A stretch of DNA of 64,000 bases from Solenopsis invicta (taxonomy: Eukaryota > Arthropoda > Insecta > Hymenoptera > Formicidae), in assembly GCF_016802725.1 (NCBI RefSeq), contig NC_052666.1, positions 30,966,997 to 31,030,996 on the forward strand, given 5' to 3'. Of this stretch, positions 54,406 to 62,807 are shown one piece after another. The notes below the pieces were generated by a model. That model was not told where the DNA came from and searched no databases. It saw only the letters and a program-made list of their open reading frames with translations. Both the position numbers and the translations under genes were made by a program. The stretch's first letter is position 1. Every line of letters starts with the position of its first letter.

Positions 54406-54462
54406 AGTTTTTCTATTATAATATTCAAAATTGATTATTTTGAAAATTGTAATAGAAAAACT
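54406..54462. repeat. Long perfect-arm hairpin 2
   Basis: Outer arms AGTTTTTCTATTA and TAATAGAAAAACT are a perfect 13-base match. After a short bulge comes an inner stem TTCAAAAT / ATTTTGAA with a small loop. It is 57 bases long overall and lies 56 bases after hairpin 1. Confidence 0.85.
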
Positions 54463-57339
54463 AGTGCTCCATAATTCCAGGATACGTTATGCAGTATGGA
54501 CCGTGGAATATGGATCTTTAAATTATATGAATTTACATACTGATATAAATTGTAATATAAATTAATACAAAATGTTGATACGCACAACTAATATTGTCTC
54601 TCACTGTTTATATTGTAGAAATATTAGTGTACATTTAACATCAATATTCGCATAAAGTTAATCTGAGCTATATCAAGCTGAGATACATGTAATGAATTTC
54701 GGGGCGATTATCTTCATTATAAATTTATATATGTAAATCGTTTCGCTGAAAAAAGGAACTGCGAATCTTTGAAACTCCATAGCAAGAAGGACGGTTCGAC
54801 GTAAGAGCTCGATTTTTTTAACCGAGCGCGATGCTCACGGCGTGTGAACACTCGCGTATTAATCGCTCATTAGGGAAGAAACGAGATCGTGGTCGAATCG
54901 CCCGAGAGGGGTCCACCACCCTAATTTACCGAGCCGGTTCCCGGGAGAGGAGAACGTAGGAAGATACGCGCGTTTTCGACGTGTCATTAGGTCGCCTCGC
55001 TCTGCGCCGAGGCTAAGAGTTCATCGAAATTAGCCGCCGATGCTCGTTACACCGGTGCACTCGTCTCGCTGTTCTTGGATGATGAACTCCGATAAGAATG
55101 GCGCGGGGCGTAAGACTGTTATTAGCTGAAAATACGACGAACACCAGCGGGCATCAAGCAGCACATTTATGGGAGAAAGAGAATTATAATTGCGAGAGTT
55201 TAGCCGTAATGTCGGTAATCATTTTAATTAAGAATAACCTCCCTTCTCTCACTCACTCACTCACACTCTTTTTCATTCTCTTTCTCCTTGTTTCATGCTT
55301 TTTTTTCCTTCCTTGTCTTTCTACCGTATTTTCTTCTGTCGTTACTTAACTACTCGCCCGCACACACGCACACATATACACCGTTTTCAATTGGAGCATT
55401 TTGTATTCTATCGTGGTGTCTCTTACGCAATTGGTCGACTATTGTGTCTCATCTGGAGGATTAATCAATATTCAGTTTTAGTAGGTCTGATTTTTCTCGA
55501 TCAAATTAATCACAAGTCATAATTGTATCCAAATTCATTTTGTAAGTATTCGGGTAATTAAAATATGCAATATTATAGTTGGAATAATCTATTTTATTTT
55601 AAAATATACACATATCCATGGTCCATAAATATAACATATTTATAAATTAATAAAAGGATTAATGTGTTCATACTGTACTGTATAATATAGTATTTAAAAC
55701 GCATGTTACAATATATGCTTTGCGAAAAAATCATTAAAGAAGGATGGGTAAGCTTATTGGATTTTGACATCTTTCTACTTACTTAACTTAGCATCTAATA
55801 GCAAAACTCAGCAAAATCCAGTAGTTCTACCTATTCTTGCTGCAAATTTAGTCGCTGCTATATTTATCTTACCTAACTAAAGCAAACGTAGATTTCTCGC
55901 TTTAGCGAAGTTCCCCGTAATGCATTCCTATCGTTTTCGTAGTACGAAAAGGAAACGCCGTTGTTCGAGTTACACGAATTACGATCGCAATCTGCTTCAT
56001 TAATTAAGACGTATATCCTGTTTTTCGACGCACCCCGTACATTTTCCCGCGAATTCTTTTCTTTCTCGTGCCGGCATTCGTTTACAATTCCACGAGCATG
56101 TCCGACAGGTGAATGGAGAATTCGTTGCACTCGTTGCGCCGCATCTGTCAGTCGGTTGCATCGGATTACGCGCCGGCTTCTATTCAGCCTTGAACGGATT
56201 ATACGCTGTTATTGTCATCCATCGCCGCACAGAAGGAACGAGATTTAGTCCTTGAATTGGCGATAACGACGAGCACCTTTCAGTTTCATCTTGCAACCGT
56301 GTCGATAAAAAATACAGAAGTATATGAGAAGCGATCGCATTGGAATGTTCACGAGCTTTGATAACTCCGACGGAAATTATTATATATAATTTGAGATCGT
56401 CAATTAAGAATATATTAACAGCTGATGAAAATAGGTGCTAGAATTAGCTTAATTAAAAAAAAGATTGTTAAGGCTAATTAAAGAAAGTTATTAAATATAA
56501 AGAATCTATTATTTAATCTAATTTTTTTGTGAATTATAAAGAATTATAAAAGTTATTTTATAGAGTTATTTTATAAATATAATTATGAATGATGAAAAGT
56601 ATTGTTTTGTTTTATGTTATTTATATTAGCTAGAAATATTTATTATTTATTACGATTTAAAATAACTAAAAAATTTTATGCAGTAGCATGAAATTAATTA
56701 TACGATTATGCTGACGTTTACCGTTAGCCGATATCTTTTATGAAACCTCTCACGATTTTTTAAATGCCACAGTGCCGATCGAGGAATAATGGCCAGTTTT
56801 TTTAATGACGAGTTATTTGAGCGCCCATGCATTCTCATTTCGCGTCAATGCAGTAACGCTGGCAGGAGCGTAATCATAACGTAACGCGGGGCGAACGATC
56901 GAGCTACCGTAAGTTTCGATATGCCGAGCCATCAGAGAAGTAAATTACGTCGTGTCTGACTTATCCTGACGCGATCTGCTCGCATCGATAGACCGGCGCG
57001 GTGTTCGCGTGTGTGTCGCGAGAGTAGAATGGCCGCGCGCGACTTTTCTAGCGACCGCGAAATCGTAACGCGCTCGTTTACGTGTCATGTTATGCCTGTT
57101 GCAAGGCTTTCCCCGATTGTTTCTCGTCGCCGGAACATCATATTTAGTCCGATCTTTTACGTGATGTAACGGCCAGATCGGGGACTCGATAGGAACGACA
57201 GTTTCCCGCGTGGAAAAAATGTGAGAGTCACTACACTGAAAAGGGAGTTTGGTAATAATAATCGAGTCTTGATGATAGTTACTAAGCTTCGGTTAATATA
57301 ACCAAATTTAGTAACCGGTTGTTAATTGGTTGATTATTA

Positions 57340-57530
57340 ATGTATAGATTAATGTAATATATGTGAATATATTAATATTAGTAATATATTAATATTGGTA
57401 TTAATTAATAATATATCAATACTTAATAATATACTAATATTAATATTAGTATATTATTAATGTAATTAATATTTGATTGGATTATTCAAACATTTAATTG
57501 AAATTATTTCATCAGAGCTATAGTATTACT
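57340..57530. repeat. AT-rich centre of the interrupted inverted-repeat element
   Basis: Dense ATATTAAT / ATTAATAT units on both strands precede the retrotransposon. The right part resembles the reverse complement of the left arm near 57234. Confidence 0.45.
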
Positions 57531-57531
57531 A

Positions 57532-57931
57532 CTTTGGTGTGGGAATGGTATAGGTACACGGAGATGGATGAAATAGTCAGTTAATGTATAAATATAGTCT
57601 TTACTTTATATTATCAAATATAACAAGGGAAAAAAAAACTTATCGATATCCAAATTGATTGCGCGGCGGAGACGCGTTCATGTCCGTAGTCGAGAGAGAT
57701 CTGCCTTCATGTCTTCTCCAGGCAAACCATTTCACCTCTTAACTATTGTATGTTGAGCGGGTTAAAACGTGCTCTAACAATGACAATATGCAACATTTAT
57801 GATTACCGAATGTTAGAAGGTTTATGACTAACATCCGGAGACCATATGCTCGGTTGGTGAAAATTTTCTTTTTTGTTTCTTTTTCCTTTTCTTTTTCTTT
57901 TGTATGAGGATTGTGGCAATTGATTGCCACA
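57532..57931 (-). repeat. 3' LTR of the retrotransposon
   Basis: Read on the minus strand it begins TGTGGCAAT CA ATTGCCACA, a perfect 9-bp inverted repeat around two bases. It ends in CACACCAAAG, with a further T (57531) also shared by both copies. An A-rich purine stretch lies near its start, and a TATATTTATA sequence near 57586-57596 could serve as the promoter TATA box. It is directly preceded on the minus strand by a purine tract. The end at 57532 is set by the primer-binding site of the other copy; the true border could be one base lower. Confidence 0.93.
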
Positions 57932-57944
57932 TGACCCCCCTGCC
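57932..57944 (-). other. Polypurine tract next to the 3' LTR
   Basis: The minus strand reads GGCAGGGGGGTCA directly before the TGTGG start of the 3' LTR. Its position and G-run fit the plus-strand DNA primer of an LTR retrotransposon, although a TC interrupts the purines just before the LTR. Confidence 0.7.
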
Positions 57945-58159
57945 AGTAATGCACCAGCAGTACGATAAATATTCTAAGCTTAATTACAATAAATGCAAGG
58001 AAAGAAAATAATGAATTAAGATAACTAAAATAAGCAAATTGCGTAAATGCATGTTAATGATTAATTATAATAATAATACGTGTTTCCGATCTTTTTACAT
58101 CTATAAATATTTAACGTTTTGTCATATAAAATAGATGCATGTTTGGATAAATCTTATTG
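57945..58159 (-). other. Retrotransposon 3' untranslated region
   Basis: This AT-rich stretch of about 215 bases lies between the pol stop and the polypurine tract. No env or accessory frame is visible. Confidence 0.6.
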
Positions 58160-61100
58160 TTATCTGAGGCCCGCCTGGAAACGATCCGGGAAGCGAACCC
58201 TTCGTCCGGCTCTCGTCACCGTTTCTCCTTGCTCCCTGGGAGTCGGCGCGTTCTCGTCTTGCTCTCGACGAATGCCCCGAGTGCTATCTTCGCTGTGTCC
58301 TTGTGTTTCTTCTGGTGGTGTTTCGCCAGCGTCTGTTAACGAATCTGAAAGCAGATATGCTGGTTTAACACGGTCTATTGAAACCGTTACATTTTTCCCG
58401 TGCATGCTTATGATGAAATTCTTGTCATCACGTCTCACGACCACGAACGGGCCATCATATGGTGATTGCAACATTGTCTTTGGTCCGTCGTGTCGGACGA
58501 ACACCTGGTCGGTTGTCCCCAGGTCCTTGAAGACGAACGGACGTCGTTCCCCATGGCGGGTTCCATCGATCGGGCGCAGATCGTCAAAACGGTGGCGCAA
58601 TTCCTTTATGAAATTAGCGCCATCGTCTGAATTCTCCATCGGCCGTTGAGTCAGGAACTGTCCCGGAAGACGAAGTGTCTCTCCGTAAACAAGTTCCGCT
58701 GCAGTCGCTTGCAGATCCTCTCTCCAGGCCGCTCGTATCCCTAGCAGAACGGTCGGCAGCACTTGGGTCCAGCGGCTGTTCGCATGACACTTCACCGCCG
58801 CTTTAAGCTGACGATGAAATCTCTCCACCATACCATTCGCTTGCGGGTGGTATGCTGTTGTTCTTAGGTGTGCTGTTCCGGTCAACTCGCTCAACTGCCG
58901 AAAGAGATGGGACTCAAATTGACGTCCCTGATCAGTAGTAACTCGGAGAGGTGTTCCGAATCGGCAAATCCATCCTTCGTAAAAAGCTCTAGCAACCGTC
59001 TCCGCTTCTTGGTCTTCCAGCGGGAATGCCTCTGGCCATCGTGTGAAACGGTCGATGCACGTGAGGCAGTATCTCTTTCCCTCGGAGCTCGGCATCAAAA
59101 TTATATCTATGTGGATATGTTCAAATCTACTGGATGGTGCAGAAAACTTTCCGACGGGCGCTACCACATGTCGCGTAATCTTGGATCGCTGGCACGGTAC
59201 GCATGCACGAGCCCAATTTCGGCAGTCGGTATTCATTGACGGCCAAACATATCTCTGAGATATGAGCTTAGCCGTCGCTTTAACTCCTGGATGGGCCAGG
59301 TTGTGGATGCTCTCGAATGCCGCTCGGCGAAAGATCTTCGTTAAAAACGGTCTCGGCGTTGCAGTTGCTGTATCGCACCACACTGTCACTCCTGCTCCAG
59401 GGATCTCGACCTCTTTCAACCATAAACTCGATTCTTGGCTCAAAAAATCTTTTAGCTCCTCGTCAGATTTCTGCGACGCCGCTAATGCTGCATAATCCAA
59501 CGGCGACCGCACTTCGTCGATTCTCGAAAATGTATCGGCAACAATATTATCCGCTCCGGATATATATCGAATGTCCGTTGTAAATTGGCCTATAAAGTCT
59601 AAATGTCTAAATTGACGTGGTGAGCACTTGTCAGGTTTTTGTCGAAACGCGAAGGTTAATGGTTTATGGTCTGTATACACTGTAAAAACTCGCGCCTCTA
59701 ACATATGCAGAAAATGTTTAATCGCGAGGTACACTGCTAATAACTCTCTGTCAAATGCGCTATATTTCGATTCGGCTGGGCTTAATTTCTTCGAAAAGAA
59801 TGCTAATGGCTCCCAACCATTGTCACCTCGTTGTTGCAGCACGGCTCCGACGCTATGATCAGATGCATCTGTAAACAAAGCCAGCTCCGCGCTCATCCTT
59901 GGATGTGCCAACAAAGCGGCTTGTGCCAAGCTTTCTTTTGTTAATTCGAACGCTCGTTGTGCCTGTGGTGTCCACGGTACCGGTTCCTTTCCTTTTGCGT
60001 TGTCTTGAAGAAGGTCATTGAGCGGTGCTTGTGATTCGGCAGCTCTCGGCAGAAACCTTCTATAAAAGTTTAACATGCCTAGATATCGCCGAAGATCTTT
60101 GGCTGTCCTTGGCATTTGGTATTGTCGGATAGCTTGCACTCGCTCGGGCAAGGGTCGAGTTCCTTCTCCCGTCACCAGGTATCCGAGAAACTGTATTTCT
60201 GGCTGTCCAAATACGCATTTAGCCGGGTTAATTACGATTCCGTACTTCTGCAGTCGCTCAAATAGTATCTTGAGATGCTCCTTATGCTCTTCCTCCGTTG
60301 ACGATGCGACCAGTATATCGTCGATATATGCAAAACTGAATTCCAGACCCTGAAGAACTTCGTCGATGAAGCGCTGAAAGGTCTGCGCGGCATTGCGCAG
60401 CCCGAACGACATGTACGGAAATTCATACATACCAAACGGTGTTGTTATCGCAGTCTTTGGTATATCTTCTTCCGCTACCGGGATCTGATGATATGCTCGA
60501 ACGAGATCCAACGTTGCAAAGATCTTCTTTCCCTGTAGGTTCTGTGCATAATCCTGGATATGACGCACCGGGTAGCAATCGGGAATCGTTCGTGCGTTGA
60601 GCGCCCTGTAATCTCCGCAAGGTCTCCATTCTTCTCCTTTCTTCGGCACCATATGCAGGGGCGAGGACCAACAGCTTTTAGATGGTCGTACAATTCCGAG
60701 TTCCATCATCCTCTGGAATTCTCTTTTCGCGGCTGCCAACCGCTCCGGCGCGAGTCTTCGTGGCCGACCGACCACCGGCGGACCCGGCGTCGTCTTGATA
60801 AAGTGCCGTGTATCATGCTTGGTCTCTCTCGGCCGTCCTTCTGGCCTCGTCACGTCAGGATATTGCATCAGCAACTCGTGATACGGAGTTGCTCCGGTTA
60901 CCGTTTTAATGCTCGGAGTCTCGCATCGTAAACATCGTCCTTGCACCGTCAGACTCGTCATGCCATCCACGAGTCGACCATTTCTCAGATCTACCAGCAG
61001 TCCGTAGAACGAAAGGAAGTCGGCCCCGATAATCGGCCTGGATACATCTGCTACGACGAAACGCCACGCGAAAACTCGTCGCAATCCGAAGTTCAGTGCC

Positions 61101-61396
61101 AAAGATTCTGTGCCATATGTATGAATAGTTGTTCCGTTTGCGGCCGACAGCTCGTAATTCGATTTTTGTCGCGGACCACGCACCATCCTCCGCGGATAGA
61201 CACAAAGATCAGCTCCCGTGTCAATTAAGAAACTGACTCTCGTATCGTGGTCTGTTACGAAGAGGCGACGTGTCAACTGGCCGGAATCGCTTGCCGCCAT
61301 TAACGACTGGCCGTTGCGTTTCCCGTTTGCTGTTGTGAGGAGCATGGAGCCTCGCATCGTCTGGCGTCTGGGCCGAAACGCCAATGATAGTAGCAT
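58160..61396 (-). CDS. pol: Pol polyprotein of the LTR retrotransposon (protease, RT, RNase H, integrase)
   Basis: An intact open frame of 1078 codons counted from its first Met; real synthesis probably starts by -1 frameshift from gag, near residue 25. The domains in order are as follows. The aspartic protease has DTGAD at 59-63. Reverse transcriptase has LDL around D297 and YIDD at 357-360. RNase H has acidic residues at D510, E551, D576 and probably D621. The integrase zinc domain is H698-X3-H702-X29-C732-X2-C735, and the integrase core is D764, D822, E858 with the canonical 35-residue spacing between the last two. A GPF-type module (YDGPFVVVRRDDKNF) follows near the C-terminus, with no chromodomain. 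No env-like frame lies between the pol stop and the 3' LTR, only about 230 bases. All catalytic residues checked are present, so the enzyme set could be functional. Gene order PR-RT-RH-IN is that of Ty3/Gypsy. Confidence 0.96.
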   Translation of the reverse strand: MLLSLAFRPRRQTMRGSMLLTTANGKRNGQSLMAASDSGQLTRRLFVTDHDTRVSFLIDTGADLCVYPRRMVRGPRQKSNYELSAANGTTIHTYGTESLALNFGLRRVFAWRFVVADVSRPIIGADFLSFYGLLVDLRNGRLVDGMTSLTVQGRCLRCETPSIKTVTGATPYHELLMQYPDVTRPEGRPRETKHDTRHFIKTTPGPPVVGRPRRLAPERLAAAKREFQRMMELGIVRPSKSCWSSPLHMVPKKGEEWRPCGDYRALNARTIPDCYPVRHIQDYAQNLQGKKIFATLDLVRAYHQIPVAEEDIPKTAITTPFGMYEFPYMSFGLRNAAQTFQRFIDEVLQGLEFSFAYIDDILVASSTEEEHKEHLKILFERLQKYGIVINPAKCVFGQPEIQFLGYLVTGEGTRPLPERVQAIRQYQMPRTAKDLRRYLGMLNFYRRFLPRAAESQAPLNDLLQDNAKGKEPVPWTPQAQRAFELTKESLAQAALLAHPRMSAELALFTDASDHSVGAVLQQRGDNGWEPLAFFSKKLSPAESKYSAFDRELLAVYLAIKHFLHMLEARVFTVYTDHKPLTFAFRQKPDKCSPRQFRHLDFIGQFTTDIRYISGADNIVADTFSRIDEVRSPLDYAALAASQKSDEELKDFLSQESSLWLKEVEIPGAGVTVWCDTATATPRPFLTKIFRRAAFESIHNLAHPGVKATAKLISQRYVWPSMNTDCRNWARACVPCQRSKITRHVVAPVGKFSAPSSRFEHIHIDIILMPSSEGKRYCLTCIDRFTRWPEAFPLEDQEAETVARAFYEGWICRFGTPLRVTTDQGRQFESHLFRQLSELTGTAHLRTTAYHPQANGMVERFHRQLKAAVKCHANSRWTQVLPTVLLGIRAAWREDLQATAAELVYGETLRLPGQFLTQRPMENSDDGANFIKELRHRFDDLRPIDGTRHGERRPFVFKDLGTTDQVFVRHDGPKTMLQSPYDGPFVVVRRDDKNFIISMHGKNVTVSIDRVKPAYLLSDSLTDAGETPPEETQGHSEDSTRGIRREQDENAPTPREQGETVTRAGRRVRFPDRFQAGLR

Positions 61397-62262
61397 AAGC
61401 CATTGGTTGCATGGCCATGAGCTCGCGGGCGAGAACGCGAACGCGAACGCGGGCGTGTGTACCGTCGCTCGTGGCTACGGCCCCGCTCGAGCTCGCCGAT
61501 CGCCTCAATAGATTTTCGAATGGCCGTCAGCTGCTCTGCCATCTCTTGTTGCATCGATAAGCGCATCTGCGCTAATTGCAAGTTAATTTTTGCTTCTAAG
61601 GATGTCGCGTCGTCCTGTCCTGCGCTGCGCGAAAATGAAGACGGCGTCGTTTCCGCGACCTGCAACGGCGGGGCACGCGTCGCTTCCATAATCGTATCCG
61701 CGATGTCCGCCACCTGATCCAGCGAATCTTCCGTTCGCGTCACTAGATGCGGCTGAATATGAGCGGGTAGGCGGCTCAGCCAAATCGTTCGCAATACTTT
61801 ATCGCCGACAACGTTGCCGGCGAGGCTACGAAGATGACGCAAAAATTGTGATGGCTTGCGGTCGCCGATCTCCTCGTGCTCGAGTAAGCGACGCGTCTTA
61901 TGCTCCTGCGATGAGCTAAGGCGTTTAATAAGTTCTGCTTTTAATATTTCGTACGCGCGCTCCTCCGGCGGATTCAGTACGATGTCTCGCACCTCGGCGG
62001 TATAACGCGGACCGATTGCCGTCAACGCGTACCCGAACTTCGTCGAATCGACCGTTATTCCTGCGGCTTGAAAACTCCGGTCTATGATGCTAAACCATAA
62101 TTCCGGATCCGTGGGCGAAAACTCCGGCATTCGCATGCCCACGCGGCTCACCTCAGGTCCAGGCATAAAATATCCTGGCGGCTCTATTATCGCAGGTTGC
62201 ACCAGCGGTTGCCTAGGCGTCTGTATCGACGCCTGTCCCTCGTCGTCGTGCATGAGAGGCAT
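61300..62262 (-). CDS. gag: Gag polyprotein of the LTR retrotransposon
   Basis: A 320-residue protein that should build the virus-like particle and bind the element's RNA. The N-terminal ~45 residues are Pro/Gln-rich. Residues about 50-185 form a capsid-like helical region including ELWFSIIDRSFQAAGI and a later LSRLPAHIQPHL stretch, typical of Metaviridae capsids. A short coiled segment and an Arg/Ser-rich basic tract (about 255-285) follow. Near the C-terminus lies a zinc-binding motif C290-X2-H293-X9-C303-X3-C307. This is not the usual CCHC knuckle but the C-H-C-C form described for CsRn1-type elements. The Met at 62262 is the first in frame, about 120 bases inside the primer-binding site. 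The 3' end overlaps pol, which lies in the -1 frame. The frame is fully open. Confidence 0.93.
   Translation of the reverse strand: MPLMHDDEGQASIQTPRQPLVQPAIIEPPGYFMPGPEVSRVGMRMPEFSPTDPELWFSIIDRSFQAAGITVDSTKFGYALTAIGPRYTAEVRDIVLNPPEERAYEILKAELIKRLSSSQEHKTRRLLEHEEIGDRKPSQFLRHLRSLAGNVVGDKVLRTIWLSRLPAHIQPHLVTRTEDSLDQVADIADTIMEATRAPPLQVAETTPSSFSRSAGQDDATSLEAKINLQLAQMRLSMQQEMAEQLTAIRKSIEAIGELERGRSHERRYTRPRSRSRSRPRAHGHATNGLCYYHWRFGPDARRCEAPCSSQQQTGNATASR
61318..61324 (-). other. Predicted -1 ribosomal frameshift site, G GGA AAC
   Basis: On the minus strand the heptamer GGGAAAC lies in the gag frame as ACG-GGA-AAC, the canonical X-XXY-YYZ layout. It is followed by only five sense codons before the gag TAA at 61300-61302. 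A one-base backward slip gives GGG-AAA-CGC, which is exactly the pol frame. It lies in the 97-base gag/pol overlap. A downstream stem or pseudoknot was not modelled. Confidence 0.75.
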
Positions 62263-62367
62263 GTTGCTGCACTTCTGTCTGGCCGTGCACTCACAATTTC
62301 ACTCACAAACACGCGTTAATTGTCACAATTCCGCGAAACTTTGCGCTTGGTCGTAAAAAAAAGAATG
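62263..62367 (-). other. Retrotransposon 5' leader between primer-binding site and gag
   Basis: About 105 bases on the minus strand from the primer-binding site to the gag Met codon. This is the usual place for packaging signals, but none can be recognised by eye. Confidence 0.55.
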
Positions 62368-62385
62368 ATCACGTCGGGGTCACCA
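62368..62385 (-). other. Primer-binding site complementary to tRNA-Trp
   Basis: The plus strand here reads as the 3' end of tRNA-Trp including CCA (ATCACGTCGGGGTCACCA). The minus strand is therefore an 18-base perfect complement starting TGGTGACCCC, directly inside the 5' LTR. Use of tRNA-Trp as primer is a reported trait of the CsRn1 clade. The tRNA sequence is recalled from general knowledge of animal tRNA-Trp. Confidence 0.92.
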
Positions 62386-62785
62386 CTTTGGTGTGGGAAT
62401 GGTATAGGTACACGGAGATGGATGAAATAGTCAGTTAATGTATAAATATAGTCTTTACTTTATATTATCAAATATAACAAGGGAAAAAAAAACTTATCGA
62501 TATCCACATTGATTGCGCGGCGGAGACGCGTTCATGTCCGTAGTCGAGAGAGATCTGCCTTCATGTCTTCTCCAGGCAAACCATTTCACCTCTTAACTAT
62601 TGTATGTTGAGCGGGTTAAAACGTGCTCTAACAATGACAATATGCAACATTTATGATTACCGAATGTTAGAAGGTTTATGACTAACATCCGGAGACCATA
62701 TGCTCGGTTGGTGAAAATTTTCTTTTTTGTTTCTTTTTCCTTTTCTTTTTCTTTTGTATGAGGATTGTGGCAATTGATNNNNNNN
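62386..62785 (-). repeat. 5' LTR of the retrotransposon (outer end inside the N gap)
   Basis: It matches the 3' LTR base for base from 62386 to 62778 except at 62507 (C here, A at 57653). Positions 62779-62791 are unknown bases. By the constant offset the LTR should end near 62785, so about seven terminal bases and the target-site duplication are hidden. This copy carries the promoter that would drive the genomic RNA. Confidence 0.92.
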
Positions 62786-62791
62786 NNNNNN
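62779..62791. other. Assembly gap (13 N)
   Basis: Thirteen unknown bases lie at the outer edge of the 5' LTR. They hide the LTR terminus and the target-site duplication. Any reading frame crossing this point is an artefact. Confidence 0.99.
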
Positions 62792-62807
62792 CCAAATTCT
62801 TTTTCAT

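Larger units (their letters stand above)
48814..57233. other. Intron-like DNA, no gene recognised
   Basis: CpG-rich patches lie near 49680-50100, 51470-52330, 53210-53960, 54790-55240, 55870-56280 and 56720-57230. A (CT)n/T-run lies at 50151-50181. Two AU-rich hairpins lie at 54283-54462. Between these the DNA is AT-rich. The patches at 51470-52330 and 53210-53960 leave frames of up to 148 codons open on both strands, with no domain signature. Confidence 0.5.
57532..62785 (-). mobile_element. Full-length Ty3/Gypsy LTR retrotransposon, CsRn1-like clade
   Basis: This is a complete element read on the minus strand: 5' LTR (high coordinates), tRNA-Trp primer-binding site, gag, pol, polypurine tract, 3' LTR. 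The two LTRs are about 400 bp each at a constant offset of 4854 bases and differ at one visible position (A at 57653, C at 62507). That implies a very recent insertion. Both frames are open from end to end, with no stops or frame breaks other than the gag-pol junction. The tRNA-Trp primer, the C-H-C-C Gag zinc motif, and the absence of env and of a chromodomain all point to the CsRn1 clade of Metaviridae. This clade is known from flukes and arthropods. The last seven or so bases of the 5' LTR fall in the N gap, so the outer end is extrapolated from the other LTR. The element lies antisense to the host bHLH exon. Confidence 0.96.
57234..62807. mobile_element. Inverted-repeat element split by the LTR retrotransposon
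   Basis: The left end at 57234 reads CACTGAAAAGGGAGTTTGG and continues with TAATAATAATCG. The minus strand of the sequence after the N gap reads CATGAAAAAGAATTTGG up to 62792. The sequence just left of the retrotransposon, read on the minus strand (57531 downwards), continues it with TAGTAATACTATAGCTC. The two arms thus match over about 39 bases only if the retrotransposon is removed. Inferred original length is about 315 bp with an AT-rich centre. The element carries no gene and the arm match is imperfect. Confidence 0.55.

Noticed and set aside
57739..57954. 71-codon minus-strand frame
   Set aside because: It lies within the LTR and is not a gene.
58119..58649. 176-codon plus-strand frame
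   Set aside because: It is the antisense of the retrotransposon pol gene.
62368..62385. tRNA-Trp gene fragment on the plus strand
   Set aside because: It is the retrotransposon primer-binding site, defined by its position at the LTR edge, not a tRNA gene.
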